Positions 16,030 to 23,732 of a stretch of DNA of 64,000 nucleotides are shown one piece after another; position 1 is the stretch's first letter; the number at the start of each line of letters is the position of its first letter. A program made the translations under genes and the position numbers. This DNA is from Lachnospiraceae bacterium (GTDB lineage Bacteria > Bacillota > Clostridia > Lachnospirales > Lachnospiraceae): the NCBI GenBank assembly GCA_900767585.1, contig CAAFZP010000063.1:12318-76317 (forward strand), in the 5' to 3' direction. The notes beneath the pieces are model-generated. The model worked only from the letters and a program-made list of their open reading frames with translations, had not been told where the DNA came from and searched no databases.

Positions 16030-17484
16030 ATGAATAAATTAAAGAAAGCGGAAGAGTTTGTAAATGTTCATAGAGTCAAAAAAGAACAATTCCCAGCGTT
16101 TCATGTAACACCGCCGTGTGGGTGGATGAATGACCCAAATGGTTTTTCTTCTTATCATGGAAAAATTCATTTGTTCTATCAGTTCCATCCATATAATGAG
16201 GCGTGGGGACCGATGCATTGGGGACATTCGGAGACAACAGATTTTGTAAAATGGACTGAACTTCCCATCGCACTTGCACCAGACCAAAGTTACGATGATG
16301 CAGGGTGTTTCTCAGGATCTGCCATTGAGACAGAAAAAGGACATCTGCTTGTATATACCGGTGTGACAGAGCAGGAAGAAAATGGAGTAAAAAACGTATA
16401 TCAGAACCAATGCCTTGCGATTGGAAACGGAAAAACATATACTAAGCTTGCGCAAAATCAGGTTGTAACAGGAGATATGATGCCGGAACATTTCAGCCGG
16501 GAACATTTCCGGGATCCGAAGATCTGGAAAGAGGAAGATGGCTATTATATGGTTGTTGGAAATAAGACGGATGATGGAAAACCGCATGTTGTTTTGTTCC
16601 ATTCAGAGGACGCAATTAGCTGGGAGTATGTGTCGGTGCTTGCAAAAGACGATACAGGTATGCTTGGAACGATGTGGGAGTGTCCGGATTTTTTCTGCCT
16701 GGATGGTGCATATGTATTAATTACATCTCCGCAGAATCTAAGTGCGGATGAAGAATTTCATAATGGAAACAATTCGGTTTATTATATGGGAAGCTATGAT
16801 AAAAACCAGCATATGTTCCATTATGACGCAGTTTACTCGCTTGATGACGGATTGGATTTTTACGCACCGCAGACGATGCTTGCGGACGATGGAAGAAGAA
16901 TTATGATTGCGTGGATGCAGTCATGGGATTCGAATATCCGTCCCGAAGGTCAGAAATGGTCCGGCATGATGATATTACCGAGGGAACTCAAGGCAAAAGA
17001 TGGAAAGATTCTGCAAAGCCCGGTGCGTGAAATCGAAAACTATCATAGAAATGGTGTCAGGTATGAGAAGCAGGAAGTACAGGGAACATGCAGATTCGAT
17101 GGTATTAAAGGACGTGTACTTGATATGACCGTGGAGATTGCCGGTGGCGATTTCAGGGAGTTTACAATCTCGGTCGCACAAAATGAACAGTTCCACACAG
17201 ACTTTTCTATACTGCAGCATAAAAACAGGATAGAAATTGACCGGACATATTCCGGTATGGTACGTGATGCGAATGCAATCCGGAGAGTAAAAGTAAAATC
17301 ATCTTGTAAAAAATGGAAGCTTCGTATAATCTTAGATAAGTATTCAATGGAAGTTTTTCTGAATGATGGACAACAGGTATTCAGTACAACATTTTATACA
17401 TCGCTCGAAGCGGATCAGATCAGTTTTGTGTGCGATGGAAAAGCCATTGTAAATCTTGAAAAATATGATATCGTCGTGGCGTAG
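16030..17484 (+). CDS. scrB: Sucrose-6-phosphate hydrolase (GH32)
   Basis: This enzyme hydrolyses sucrose 6-phosphate (or sucrose or short fructans) to glucose and fructose units in the cytoplasm. The 484-residue length is typical and no signal peptide is present. The five-bladed propeller motifs are complete: WMNDPNG at 32-38 with nucleophile D35, FRDP with D162 as transition-state stabiliser, and ECPD with E217 as acid/base. The C-terminal beta-sandwich runs from about 350. AGGAG lies eight bases before the ATG. It is followed 21 bases later by fructokinase, forming a sucrose catabolic pair; no PTS or ABC sucrose transporter is in the window. Pure invertase activity cannot be excluded. Confidence 0.92.
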   Translation: MNKLKKAEEFVNVHRVKKEQFPAFHVTPPCGWMNDPNGFSSYHGKIHLFYQFHPYNEAWGPMHWGHSETTDFVKWTELPIALAPDQSYDDAGCFSGSAIETEKGHLLVYTGVTEQEENGVKNVYQNQCLAIGNGKTYTKLAQNQVVTGDMMPEHFSREHFRDPKIWKEEDGYYMVVGNKTDDGKPHVVLFHSEDAISWEYVSVLAKDDTGMLGTMWECPDFFCLDGAYVLITSPQNLSADEEFHNGNNSVYYMGSYDKNQHMFHYDAVYSLDDGLDFYAPQTMLADDGRRIMIAWMQSWDSNIRPEGQKWSGMMILPRELKAKDGKILQSPVREIENYHRNGVRYEKQEVQGTCRFDGIKGRVLDMTVEIAGGDFREFTISVAQNEQFHTDFSILQHKNRIEIDRTYSGMVRDANAIRRVKVKSSCKKWKLRIILDKYSMEVFLNDGQQVFSTTFYTSLEADQISFVCDGKAIVNLEKYDIVVA

Positions 17485-17505
17485 AGTATGCAAGGAGGAA
17501 CCGAT

Positions 17506-18468
17506 ATGAAAAAGTTTGATGTAACAGCACTTGGAGAATTGTTGGTAGATTTTACAGAAAATGGAATGAGTGCGCAGGGAAATCCTCTGCTTGAAGCAAA
17601 TCCGGGCGGTGCTCCGTGCAATGTACTTTCCATGTTGCAGAATCTTGGAAAAAAGACTGCATTTATTGGGAAAGTAGGAGCAGACATGTTTGGTACAATG
17701 TTGACGCAGGCGGTGAAAGACCAGGGAATCAATATAGATAATCTGGTGACAGATGATACTGTGCATACGACGCTTGCGTTTGTACATACTGGTGTGGATG
17801 GTGACCGCGACTTTTCTTTTTACCGTAATCCTGGAGCAGATATGATGCTTAGGGAGGAAGAAATCCAGCAGGAGATTTTTGCTGATACAAAGATTTTTCA
17901 TTTTGGAACGTTGTCAATGACGGATTTACGGATGGAGCAGGTAACGAAACATGCAGTGAAAAAAGCAAAAGAGCAGGGAGCTGTCATTTCCTTTGATCCG
18001 AATTTAAGACCGCCATTATGGAAAAAACTTGTAGACGCAGCTGATAAAATGTGGTATGGAATCAGTCAATGTGACATTCTGAAGATTTCGGATGATGAGA
18101 TATCTTTCTTAACAGGTACTGCAGATATCGATCAGGGAATTGGGAAAATCATGGAGCAATATTGTCCGGCACTGATTTGTGCAACGATGGGAAAAGATGG
18201 AAGCAAGGCATATTACAAAGGAAAAAGTGTATATGCGGAACCGTTTTTGCAGAAGAATACGATTGAAACAACTGGTGCTGGCGATACATTTATGGCATGT
18301 ATCTTAAATACAGTACTTGACAAGGGAATCAATGGATTGTCTGAAAATGATATGTATGAGATGCTCCGGTTTGCAAATGCAGCAGCTTCAATCATCACAA
18401 CACGTAAGGGTGCTTTAAAGGTCATGCCACAGAATCAGGAAATCAGAGATATGTTACAGGAGGGATAA
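17506..18468 (+). CDS. scrK: Fructokinase, PfkB family
   Basis: The enzyme phosphorylates fructose released by the neighbouring ScrB, feeding fructose 6-phosphate into glycolysis. The 320-residue product has the PfkB N-terminal signature GGAPCNVLSMLQNLGKKTAFIGKVG and the C-terminal ETTGAGDTF with catalytic D260. ATG 17506 is chosen over 17488 because AGGAGGAA sits five bases before it and inside the longer frame. It is coupled to scrB and followed two bases later by a broken HPr-like gene. A second fragment of a PfkB kinase lies just downstream at 18595, indicating past duplication or rearrangement here. Confidence 0.93.
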   Translation: MKKFDVTALGELLVDFTENGMSAQGNPLLEANPGGAPCNVLSMLQNLGKKTAFIGKVGADMFGTMLTQAVKDQGINIDNLVTDDTVHTTLAFVHTGVDGDRDFSFYRNPGADMMLREEEIQQEIFADTKIFHFGTLSMTDLRMEQVTKHAVKKAKEQGAVISFDPNLRPPLWKKLVDAADKMWYGISQCDILKISDDEISFLTGTADIDQGIGKIMEQYCPALICATMGKDGSKAYYKGKSVYAEPFLQKNTIETTGAGDTFMACILNTVLDKGINGLSENDMYEMLRFANAAASIITTRKGALKVMPQNQEIRDMLQEG

Positions 18469-18470
18469 GT

Positions 18471-18678
18471 ATGCGTGAAATCGAAATTATGCTAAGCTCC
18501 ATTGAGGATGTGAAGCATTTTGTACAGACAATCACCATGTTTGATGGCGAATTTGAATTAGTCAGCGGAAAATATATTGTGGATGCAAAATATATTGAAA
18601 ATCTCCGATGATGAGATTACATTTGTTACGGGAAAAGACGCAGTGGAAGGAATATTAAAATATAAGAATGAATTATAG
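18471..18678 (+). pseudogene. Chimeric remnant: HPr-like N-terminus joined to PfkB fragment
   Basis: A good ribosome site (AGGAGGG) and ATG 18471 open a 46-codon frame. Its first 40 residues (MREIEIMLSSIEDVKHFVQT...VSGKYIVDAK) look like the N-terminal part of an HPr-family phosphocarrier. It breaks off just where the family continues with SIMGIFSL and stops at 18609. In the next frame, from 18595 to 18678, the DNA encodes LKISDDEITFVTGKDAVEG. This matches LKISDDEISFLTGTADIDQG inside the adjacent fructokinase. The simplest reading is a deletion that joined an HPr gene to a second sugar-kinase gene. The remnant overlaps the truA start, so the junction now provides truA's leader. Expression of the 46-residue peptide is possible. 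Confidence 0.75.
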
Positions 18679-19426
18679 ATTGACGATCAGCTACGATGGC
18701 ACGCGCTACCATGGCTGGGAAAGTAAAAAAGAAGTGGATACGATCGAGGGAAAGTTGGAAGCGGTCTTCGCGAGGATGACGGAACAGGACGTGAAGATTC
18801 ATGGCGCAGGAAGAACCGATGCGGGTGTGCATGCAAAAGGCATGGTAGCAAATGGGTTCTTAGATACCACGCTTACGCCGGAAGAGATCAAAGCCTATGC
18901 GAATCATTATCTGCCGGATGATATCTGTATCCGGGAAGTTTCGGGTGTATCCGAGCGGTTCCATGCAAGACTTAATGCCAAAGGAAAGGTGTATCAGTAT
19001 ACCTGTTATATCGGGGACGAAAAGCCGGTATTTGACCGGATGTATACATGGGTGTTGCCGGAATGGGTTACGAATGGGACACCTGACCGGATGCCGGATA
19101 TAGAAGCGATGCAAAAGGCAGCAGGATACCTGATTGGCACGCATGATTTCAAGAGCTTCTGTGGGAATAATAAGATGAAGAAATCCACAGTGCGGACAAT
19201 CTATGATATTACAATCACAGAGGAACAAGGATATCTGCGGATGACATTTCATGGAAATGGCTTCTTACAGAATATGGTCCGGATACTGACCGGGACGCTG
19301 TTAGAGGTTGGCTATGGACGCAAAAAGGCAGAAGATATGGAAGCAATACTCACCGCCTGTGACAGGCAGATGGCAGGACCGACAGCACCGCCACATGGAC
19401 TTACACTTCTGGAAGTGGAATATTGA
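18668..19426 (+). CDS. truA: tRNA pseudouridine synthase A
   Basis: TruA converts uridines 38-40 of the tRNA anticodon arm to pseudouridine. The 252-residue length and the motifs are typical: LTISYDGTRYHGW at the N-terminus, GAGRTDAGVHA with catalytic D51, and the C-terminal FHGNGFLQNMVRILTGTLLEVG. The ATG at 18668 lies inside the end of the PfkB remnant. The nearest purine-rich stretch (GGAAGGA) is about 15 bases away, so initiation may be weak or coupled. A conserved small gene follows 36 bases later. Confidence 0.93.
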   Translation: MNYRLTISYDGTRYHGWESKKEVDTIEGKLEAVFARMTEQDVKIHGAGRTDAGVHAKGMVANGFLDTTLTPEEIKAYANHYLPDDICIREVSGVSERFHARLNAKGKVYQYTCYIGDEKPVFDRMYTWVLPEWVTNGTPDRMPDIEAMQKAAGYLIGTHDFKSFCGNNKMKKSTVRTIYDITITEEQGYLRMTFHGNGFLQNMVRILTGTLLEVGYGRKKAEDMEAILTACDRQMAGPTAPPHGLTLLEVEY

Positions 19427-19462
19427 GTATAGTATTGAGCAAGACGAAAGGACGGATACGAG

Positions 19463-19690
19463 ATGTCAGGCTATTTGATCAAGGACACAACAAAGGAAGA
19501 ACGCGAGCAGATTGTAGCAGAATCGCTCGGAAATATTGAGGCAACCTGTGATGGCTGTATGAGTGGTTTAGCACAGATGTATCAGGATTACATTGATGGG
19601 AAGAAGGAGCTGCGCGAGATTAATATGGAATTTAATGCCCGCTATGTGAAGGGCGAGGATATGCCACAGCGGAGCCGATGCCCGATGTAA
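19463..19690 (+). CDS. Conserved small protein with CxxC motif
   Basis: 75 residues, acidic and mostly helical (KEEREQIVAESLGNIEATCDGCMSGLAQMYQDYIDG). CDGC is near the middle and a further cysteine is at the end (SRCPM). No function is recognised; a metal-binding role is possible from the cysteines. It is preceded by GAAAGGA and ends shortly before a repeat element and terminator, so it closes the truA unit. Confidence 0.65.
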   Translation: MSGYLIKDTTKEEREQIVAESLGNIEATCDGCMSGLAQMYQDYIDGKKELREINMEFNARYVKGEDMPQRSRCPM

Positions 19691-19702
19691 GAAAGAAAAT
19701 CT

Positions 19703-19748
19703 ATATGAGACAGGGTACACTCTTCATGACAAAAACAACGTCCCCAAG
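19703..19748 (+). repeat. 46-bp intergenic repeat, copy 1
   Basis: Matches 21089-21134 at 43 of 46 positions (starts ATATGAGACAGGG, ends ACAACGTCCCCAAG). Both copies begin just after a stop codon and lie on either side of the SPFH/RHH gene pair. Confidence 0.8.
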
Positions 19749-19749
19749 T

Positions 19750-19775
19750 CCGGTGCAGAGATGTGCCGGTTTTTT
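19750..19775 (+). terminator. Rho-independent terminator
   Basis: CCGGTGCA-GAGA-TGTGCCGG stem (two G-U pairs) followed by six T. It ends the truA unit. Confidence 0.8.
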
Positions 19776-19776
19776 C

Positions 19777-19805
19777 TTGACAAGAAAAAATCAAAGTGAT
19801 ATTAT
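19777..19805 (+). promoter_or_regulatory. Sigma-A promoter of the SPFH gene
   Basis: TTGACA (19777-19782), 17 bases, TATTAT (19800-19805). The inverted repeat TGATAT...ATATCA (about 19798-19816) overlaps the -10 and could be an operator. Confidence 0.75.
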
Positions 19806-19853
19806 TTTGATATCAAAATAAAACATGCATCGATTCAAAGGGAGGAATTGGTT

Positions 19854-20891
19854 ATGGAAGAGAAAATTTATACTACAAAGCGAAAAGGTATGGCAGTATT
19901 ACTGACGGTTTTATTTGTTTATCTGATTGCGATTGCAGGTACTGTATTCGGAGCAGTCAGCTATGAGGATTCCGCAGAAACAGGCTATATGGTACTCATG
20001 GTTGTTTCCATCGTCGTGTTATCGCTTGGATGGTTTCCGCTGATTGGACTTCGGGTGTTGAAGCCACAGGAAGCATTGGTTCTGACGTTGTTCGGGAAAT
20101 ATGTTGGTACGATTCGTGAAGCTGGTTTTTACTTCGTGAATCCATTTTGTACAGCAATCAATCCTGCAGCTGCTACAAAGCTGGCACAGAGCGGGGATAT
20201 CCAGCAGACAGCAGCGAAGAGTGCATTTTCCATCTCTGCGGATGGTACATCTGTATCGGTTGATGGTTCTACATCAGGAAAGAAGATTTCATTAAAGGCG
20301 ATGACTTTAAGTAATGGCAGACAGAAGATCAACGACTGTCTCGGTAACCCGGTTGAGATCGGAATTGCAGTTATCTGGCGCGTAATGGATACAGCAAAGG
20401 CGGTTTTCAATGTCGATAACTATAAGGAATATTTATCCCTGCAGTGTGACAGTGCACTTCGTAATATTGTGCGCGTCTATCCATATGATGTCGCACCGAA
20501 TGTTGACACAACCGGTGACGGCGTAGCCGATGAAGGCAGTCTGCGTGGTTCCGCAGAGGTTGTAGCCGGAAGAATCCGTGATGAGATCCAGAGCAAGGTC
20601 AATGAGGCAGGACTTGAGATCGTGGAGGCAAGAATTACATATCTTGCATATGCATCGGAAATTGCATCTGTAATGTTGCAGCGGCAGCAGGCATCTGCTA
20701 TTATAGATGCCAGAAAGATGATCGTAGACGGAGCGGTTGGAATGGTAGAAATGGCGTTAGAAGAATTAAATAAAAAACAGGTCGTTGACTTGGACGAGGA
20801 GCGAAAGGCAGCTATGGTTTCAAATCTCTTGGTAGTTTTGTGCGGCAACCATGATGCGCAGCCAATCGTGAACTCAGGAAGCTTATACTAG
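19854..20891 (+). CDS. SPFH (band 7/flotillin) domain membrane protein
   Basis: Two N-terminal transmembrane helices (about 13-37 and 48-68) precede an SPFH domain (LKPQEALVLTLFGKYVGTIREAGFYFVNPF). A helical region rich in E, A and R (VVAGRIRDEIQSKVNEAGLEIVEARITYLAYASEIASVMLQRQQA) follows. The family scaffolds membrane microdomains or protease complexes. A loop DTTGDGVADEG in the middle resembles a calcium-binding EF-hand-type loop and appears to be an insertion. ATG 19854 is preferred over TTG 19848 because GGAGG is eight bases upstream. It has its own promoter and is directly coupled to the ribbon-helix-helix gene. The specific role is unknown. Confidence 0.88.
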   Translation: MEEKIYTTKRKGMAVLLTVLFVYLIAIAGTVFGAVSYEDSAETGYMVLMVVSIVVLSLGWFPLIGLRVLKPQEALVLTLFGKYVGTIREAGFYFVNPFCTAINPAAATKLAQSGDIQQTAAKSAFSISADGTSVSVDGSTSGKKISLKAMTLSNGRQKINDCLGNPVEIGIAVIWRVMDTAKAVFNVDNYKEYLSLQCDSALRNIVRVYPYDVAPNVDTTGDGVADEGSLRGSAEVVAGRIRDEIQSKVNEAGLEIVEARITYLAYASEIASVMLQRQQASAIIDARKMIVDGAVGMVEMALEELNKKQVVDLDEERKAAMVSNLLVVLCGNHDAQPIVNSGSLY

Positions 20892-21089
20892 ATGGCAGCG
20901 AAAAAACAGATTCCGCTCCGCTTATCGGAAAAACTGTATGCCGATATTGCCGCATGGGCAGAAGATGACTTTCGATCCGTCAACGGACAGATCGAATATC
21001 TCCTATCCGAGTGCGTGAGACAACGGAAGAAAGATGGAAAATACGTCTCTGAGGAGATTGACGTTCCACCGGAACTGGATATCAAATGA
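20892..21089 (+). CDS. Ribbon-helix-helix (Arc-type) small protein
   Basis: 65 residues starting at the base after the SPFH stop. KKQIPLRLSEKLYADIAAWAEDDFRSVNGQIEYLLSECVRQRKK is an Arc/MetJ-like ribbon-helix-helix pattern, so it is probably a dimeric DNA-binding protein. Strict coupling to the SPFH gene suggests it regulates that operon, perhaps through the repeat elements that flank it. No toxin partner is visible nearby. Confidence 0.75.
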   Translation: MAAKKQIPLRLSEKLYADIAAWAEDDFRSVNGQIEYLLSECVRQRKKDGKYVSEEIDVPPELDIK

Positions 21090-21134
21090 TATGAGACAGG
21101 GAACACTCTTCGGGACAAAAACAACGTCCCCAAG
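21089..21134 (+). repeat. 46-bp intergenic repeat, copy 2
   Basis: Begins at the last base of the ribbon-helix-helix stop codon. It differs from copy 1 at three positions. Here GGGAC-AAAAACAAC-GTCCC can form a five-pair hairpin, which copy 1 has lost (ATGAC). Confidence 0.8.
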
Positions 21135-21150
21135 GTAAGGAGGAATTGCA

Positions 21151-21627
21151 ATGAAAAACCACATTACACTCAAGCAGAAGATTGTTGAGATACTCGCCTA
21201 TGTTCTGATGTGGGCATCGATTGTGACTGGGATTATATGGTCCGCGAAGCTGCCGAAGGAAGTGGCAACACACTTTGACGCGGCTGGAAATGCAGATGGA
21301 TATGGATCTCCGTATTCCTTCTTGTTTTTACCAATCATCATGCTCGTCAGCTGTGGCATCAGCAGTCTGGTTTTACATTTTATGCCACCCGATCTGTGGA
21401 GCATGCCAGTGAAAGTAAAACCGGAACATGCGGTGCGTGTGTACAGAGACGTTGTCTGGATGATGGTGGGGATGGAATTTTGTTTTGGTGTATTTACGCT
21501 CTATAGCACGATAACCGCTTATATGCAGAAGATGGATGGCATGCTTGCAGCAACGTTTATATTTATGGCAGTTTTATTTGGAATAATCATATGGAGTATT
21601 GTCGCGTGTGTGCGGCATAACCGGTAG
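21151..21627 (+). CDS. DUF1648 membrane protein
   Basis: 158 residues with four predicted membrane helices (about 12-31, 51-72, 97-120, 130-152). The DUF1648 signature LPKEVATHFDAAGNADGYGS lies between helices 1 and 2. DUF1648 proteins resemble the N-terminal part of SdpI-type immunity proteins; no toxin is seen here, so a stand-alone membrane role is all that can be said. AAGGAGG precedes the ATG. It follows repeat copy 2 by 16 bases. Confidence 0.82.
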   Translation: MKNHITLKQKIVEILAYVLMWASIVTGIIWSAKLPKEVATHFDAAGNADGYGSPYSFLFLPIIMLVSCGISSLVLHFMPPDLWSMPVKVKPEHAVRVYRDVVWMMVGMEFCFGVFTLYSTITAYMQKMDGMLAATFIFMAVLFGIIIWSIVACVRHNR

Positions 21628-21765
21628 TGTTTAACGAAAACTTAACATGAGAATTACACAGTACAGATAGATTCAAACCGAGGAAACTGATACTTTACAG
21701 ATAAGATCACATAGTTTATGTAGAACGATGTATGGTTTTATTGATAACCGGAATTGGAGAATTCG

Positions 21766-22932
21766 ATGAGTCAGAAGCGGTTTCGAACAGGACATCTGAA
21801 TGATATAGTAAAGCAGGAGCATCGTACATGGCTGATTTTTCCGATCATCATGGGGGTGCTCCTGCTTCGTTATGGATGGGAAATCTTCGCTGTGTCTAAG
21901 ACACAGATGATGCTTCCGAATGCACTGGGATTTTTAATAATCATATTTCTGATTGCACTGGTGTTTGGCTGTATCCCTTTTTATATTCGCAGGGCAAAAC
22001 TGCTTGGTGCAAAGAAAGAATTGCTTTCGAACTGTACCTTTGTGACGATGCAGGATCTTGATTATTACCGGGATAAACTTACCGGACTGACACCGGGAGA
22101 AATCAGTTTACTGGAAGATTTGCAGATTGAGGAAGAAAAGGATCTCAGTGCATATATCCTCTGGTACGAGCATCTCGGATTGATCCGGGAAACGGAAGAT
22201 GGGTACATACAGGGAAATCCAAAGCCGTGGGCGAATGAGAAAATGCGGGAGAGTGACCACTTTCTGATTGACAAGCTTCTGGAAGGAACGGCACAGAAGC
22301 ATCTGCAGGAATGGAAAGAACAGATGATGGCAGATGCAGTAGCAGATGGTTTTCTGAAGAAACGAAGCGGAATCCTTCCATCTGCGATTGACCGCCATGC
22401 GAAGAAGATTGCTTTTTTGTGGGTGATACTTTTGATTGCCTGTATATTCCTGATTGCATCCGGCACAATGGAGCCAGTGATGCAGGAAGCATATGGGAAT
22501 ATCGCATTCCCGTTGTCGGACCGGATATTCTGGTTTGGCAGGAAATTGAACTGGATGCTTGCCTGCATGAATACGATAAAAGGGAAGACAAATGAGATCG
22601 AGCTGATAATTCGTACACCACAGCTGCTTTCGACGATGGCACTTTGTTTTACGGTGTTTGCGCTTTTCTTTTTGCTGTTACTGGTACCGTTTTTATATCT
22701 GAAAATGCGTAGCAGTCAGTTGTTAGAGCGTGCAGACTATGTGCGGACAGCGCGTGGAAATGAATATGCGGAATATATCTGGGGCATGAAGAATTTTATT
22801 CACGATTATTCGTATCTGAATGAGGCGGAGAAGGATGCGCTTGCACTGTGGGATGATTATCTGATCTATGCAGTTTTGCTGGAGGAAAATACGCAGATAC
22901 AAAAAGAGATCATGGTACGGATGAAACAGTAA
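21766..22932 (+). CDS. DUF2207-like membrane protein paired with LemA
   Basis: 388 residues with helices near 25-45 and 50-72, a long cytoplasmic middle, and helices near 220-240 and 290-315. The closing region (RGNEYAEYIWGMKNFIHDYSYLNEAEKDALALWDDYLIYAVLLEEN) matches the C-terminal part of DUF2207 proteins. Those proteins are often encoded next to lemA, as here (28 bases). The start at ATG 21766 is supported by GGAGA five bases upstream. The usual N-terminal extracellular beta domain is not obvious, so the family call is partial. Function unknown. Confidence 0.65.
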   Translation: MSQKRFRTGHLNDIVKQEHRTWLIFPIIMGVLLLRYGWEIFAVSKTQMMLPNALGFLIIIFLIALVFGCIPFYIRRAKLLGAKKELLSNCTFVTMQDLDYYRDKLTGLTPGEISLLEDLQIEEEKDLSAYILWYEHLGLIRETEDGYIQGNPKPWANEKMRESDHFLIDKLLEGTAQKHLQEWKEQMMADAVADGFLKKRSGILPSAIDRHAKKIAFLWVILLIACIFLIASGTMEPVMQEAYGNIAFPLSDRIFWFGRKLNWMLACMNTIKGKTNEIELIIRTPQLLSTMALCFTVFALFFLLLLVPFLYLKMRSSQLLERADYVRTARGNEYAEYIWGMKNFIHDYSYLNEAEKDALALWDDYLIYAVLLEENTQIQKEIMVRMKQ

Positions 22933-22960
22933 AAATAGAGGAAAGAAAGGAAGAAACAAA

Positions 22961-23518
22961 ATGGATGGAGCAGTGATTGTAAAAGTTGTAATTATGGCTT
23001 TGATATTGGTTCTTGTGATTGTAACAATCTGCACGTGTAATAAATTCATGGTACTGAAAACGCGGGCGGAGAATCAGGCATCGCAGATTGATATCCAGCT
23101 TGCCAGGCGGGCAGATCTGATTCCGAATCTTGTAGAGATTGTGAAAGGGTATGCAAAGCATGAGAAAGAAACACTTATGGCGGTGGTAGAACTCCGGAAC
23201 CGGATAGCATTTGCGGATACAAGAAATGAGCGCTTTGAGGCAAACGAAGCGTTAAACCGGGCATCGCGTAAAGTGTTTGCAGTGGCAGAACAATACCCGG
23301 AATTAAAGGCGAACACAAACTTTCTACAGCTGCAGACAGAGCTTGCTGAGACCGAAGACCGCGTGAGTAAGGCAAGGCAGTTTTATAATGATGCGGCAAC
23401 AAAATATAACATTGAATTGCAGATGTTTCCGAAATCAATCCTTGCGAAGATATTTCATCTTTCAAAATTATCTCTGCTGGAATTCGGAAAGATGGAGAAT
23501 CCGGGGATTCATATTTAA
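22961..23518 (+). CDS. lemA: LemA family protein
   Basis: The 185-residue product has an N-terminal membrane helix (about 5-26) and a four-helix bundle with the LemA hallmarks QIDIQLARRADLIPNLVEIVKGYAKHE and ARQFYNDAATKYNIELQMFPKSILAK. LemA proteins are membrane-anchored with an outward N-terminus; their molecular role is unsettled. It forms an operon with the upstream DUF2207-like gene and is closed by a terminator. Confidence 0.93.
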   Translation: MDGAVIVKVVIMALILVLVIVTICTCNKFMVLKTRAENQASQIDIQLARRADLIPNLVEIVKGYAKHEKETLMAVVELRNRIAFADTRNERFEANEALNRASRKVFAVAEQYPELKANTNFLQLQTELAETEDRVSKARQFYNDAATKYNIELQMFPKSILAKIFHLSKLSLLEFGKMENPGIHI

Positions 23519-23578
23519 GATATGCCAAGACTAAATCATAGACAATTCACGAAATAAGTATAAGAAATCAAATGAAAG

Positions 23579-23605
23579 AAGTGGAAAATATATCCACTTT
23601 TTTTC
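23579..23605 (+). terminator. Rho-independent terminator after lemA
   Basis: AAGTGGA-AAATATA-TCCACTT followed by TTTTT. Confidence 0.8.
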
Positions 23606-23732
23606 TTTTATGTTAGAATGTAGCTTGTGACAGTTGTGTCATTGCCTGCCGGTGTGCCAGATTGAAGATCGTATGAAGTAAGACCGGCGATATGAAAAGG
23701 AAGATTGTTAATTATGACAGGAGATGAATCAT

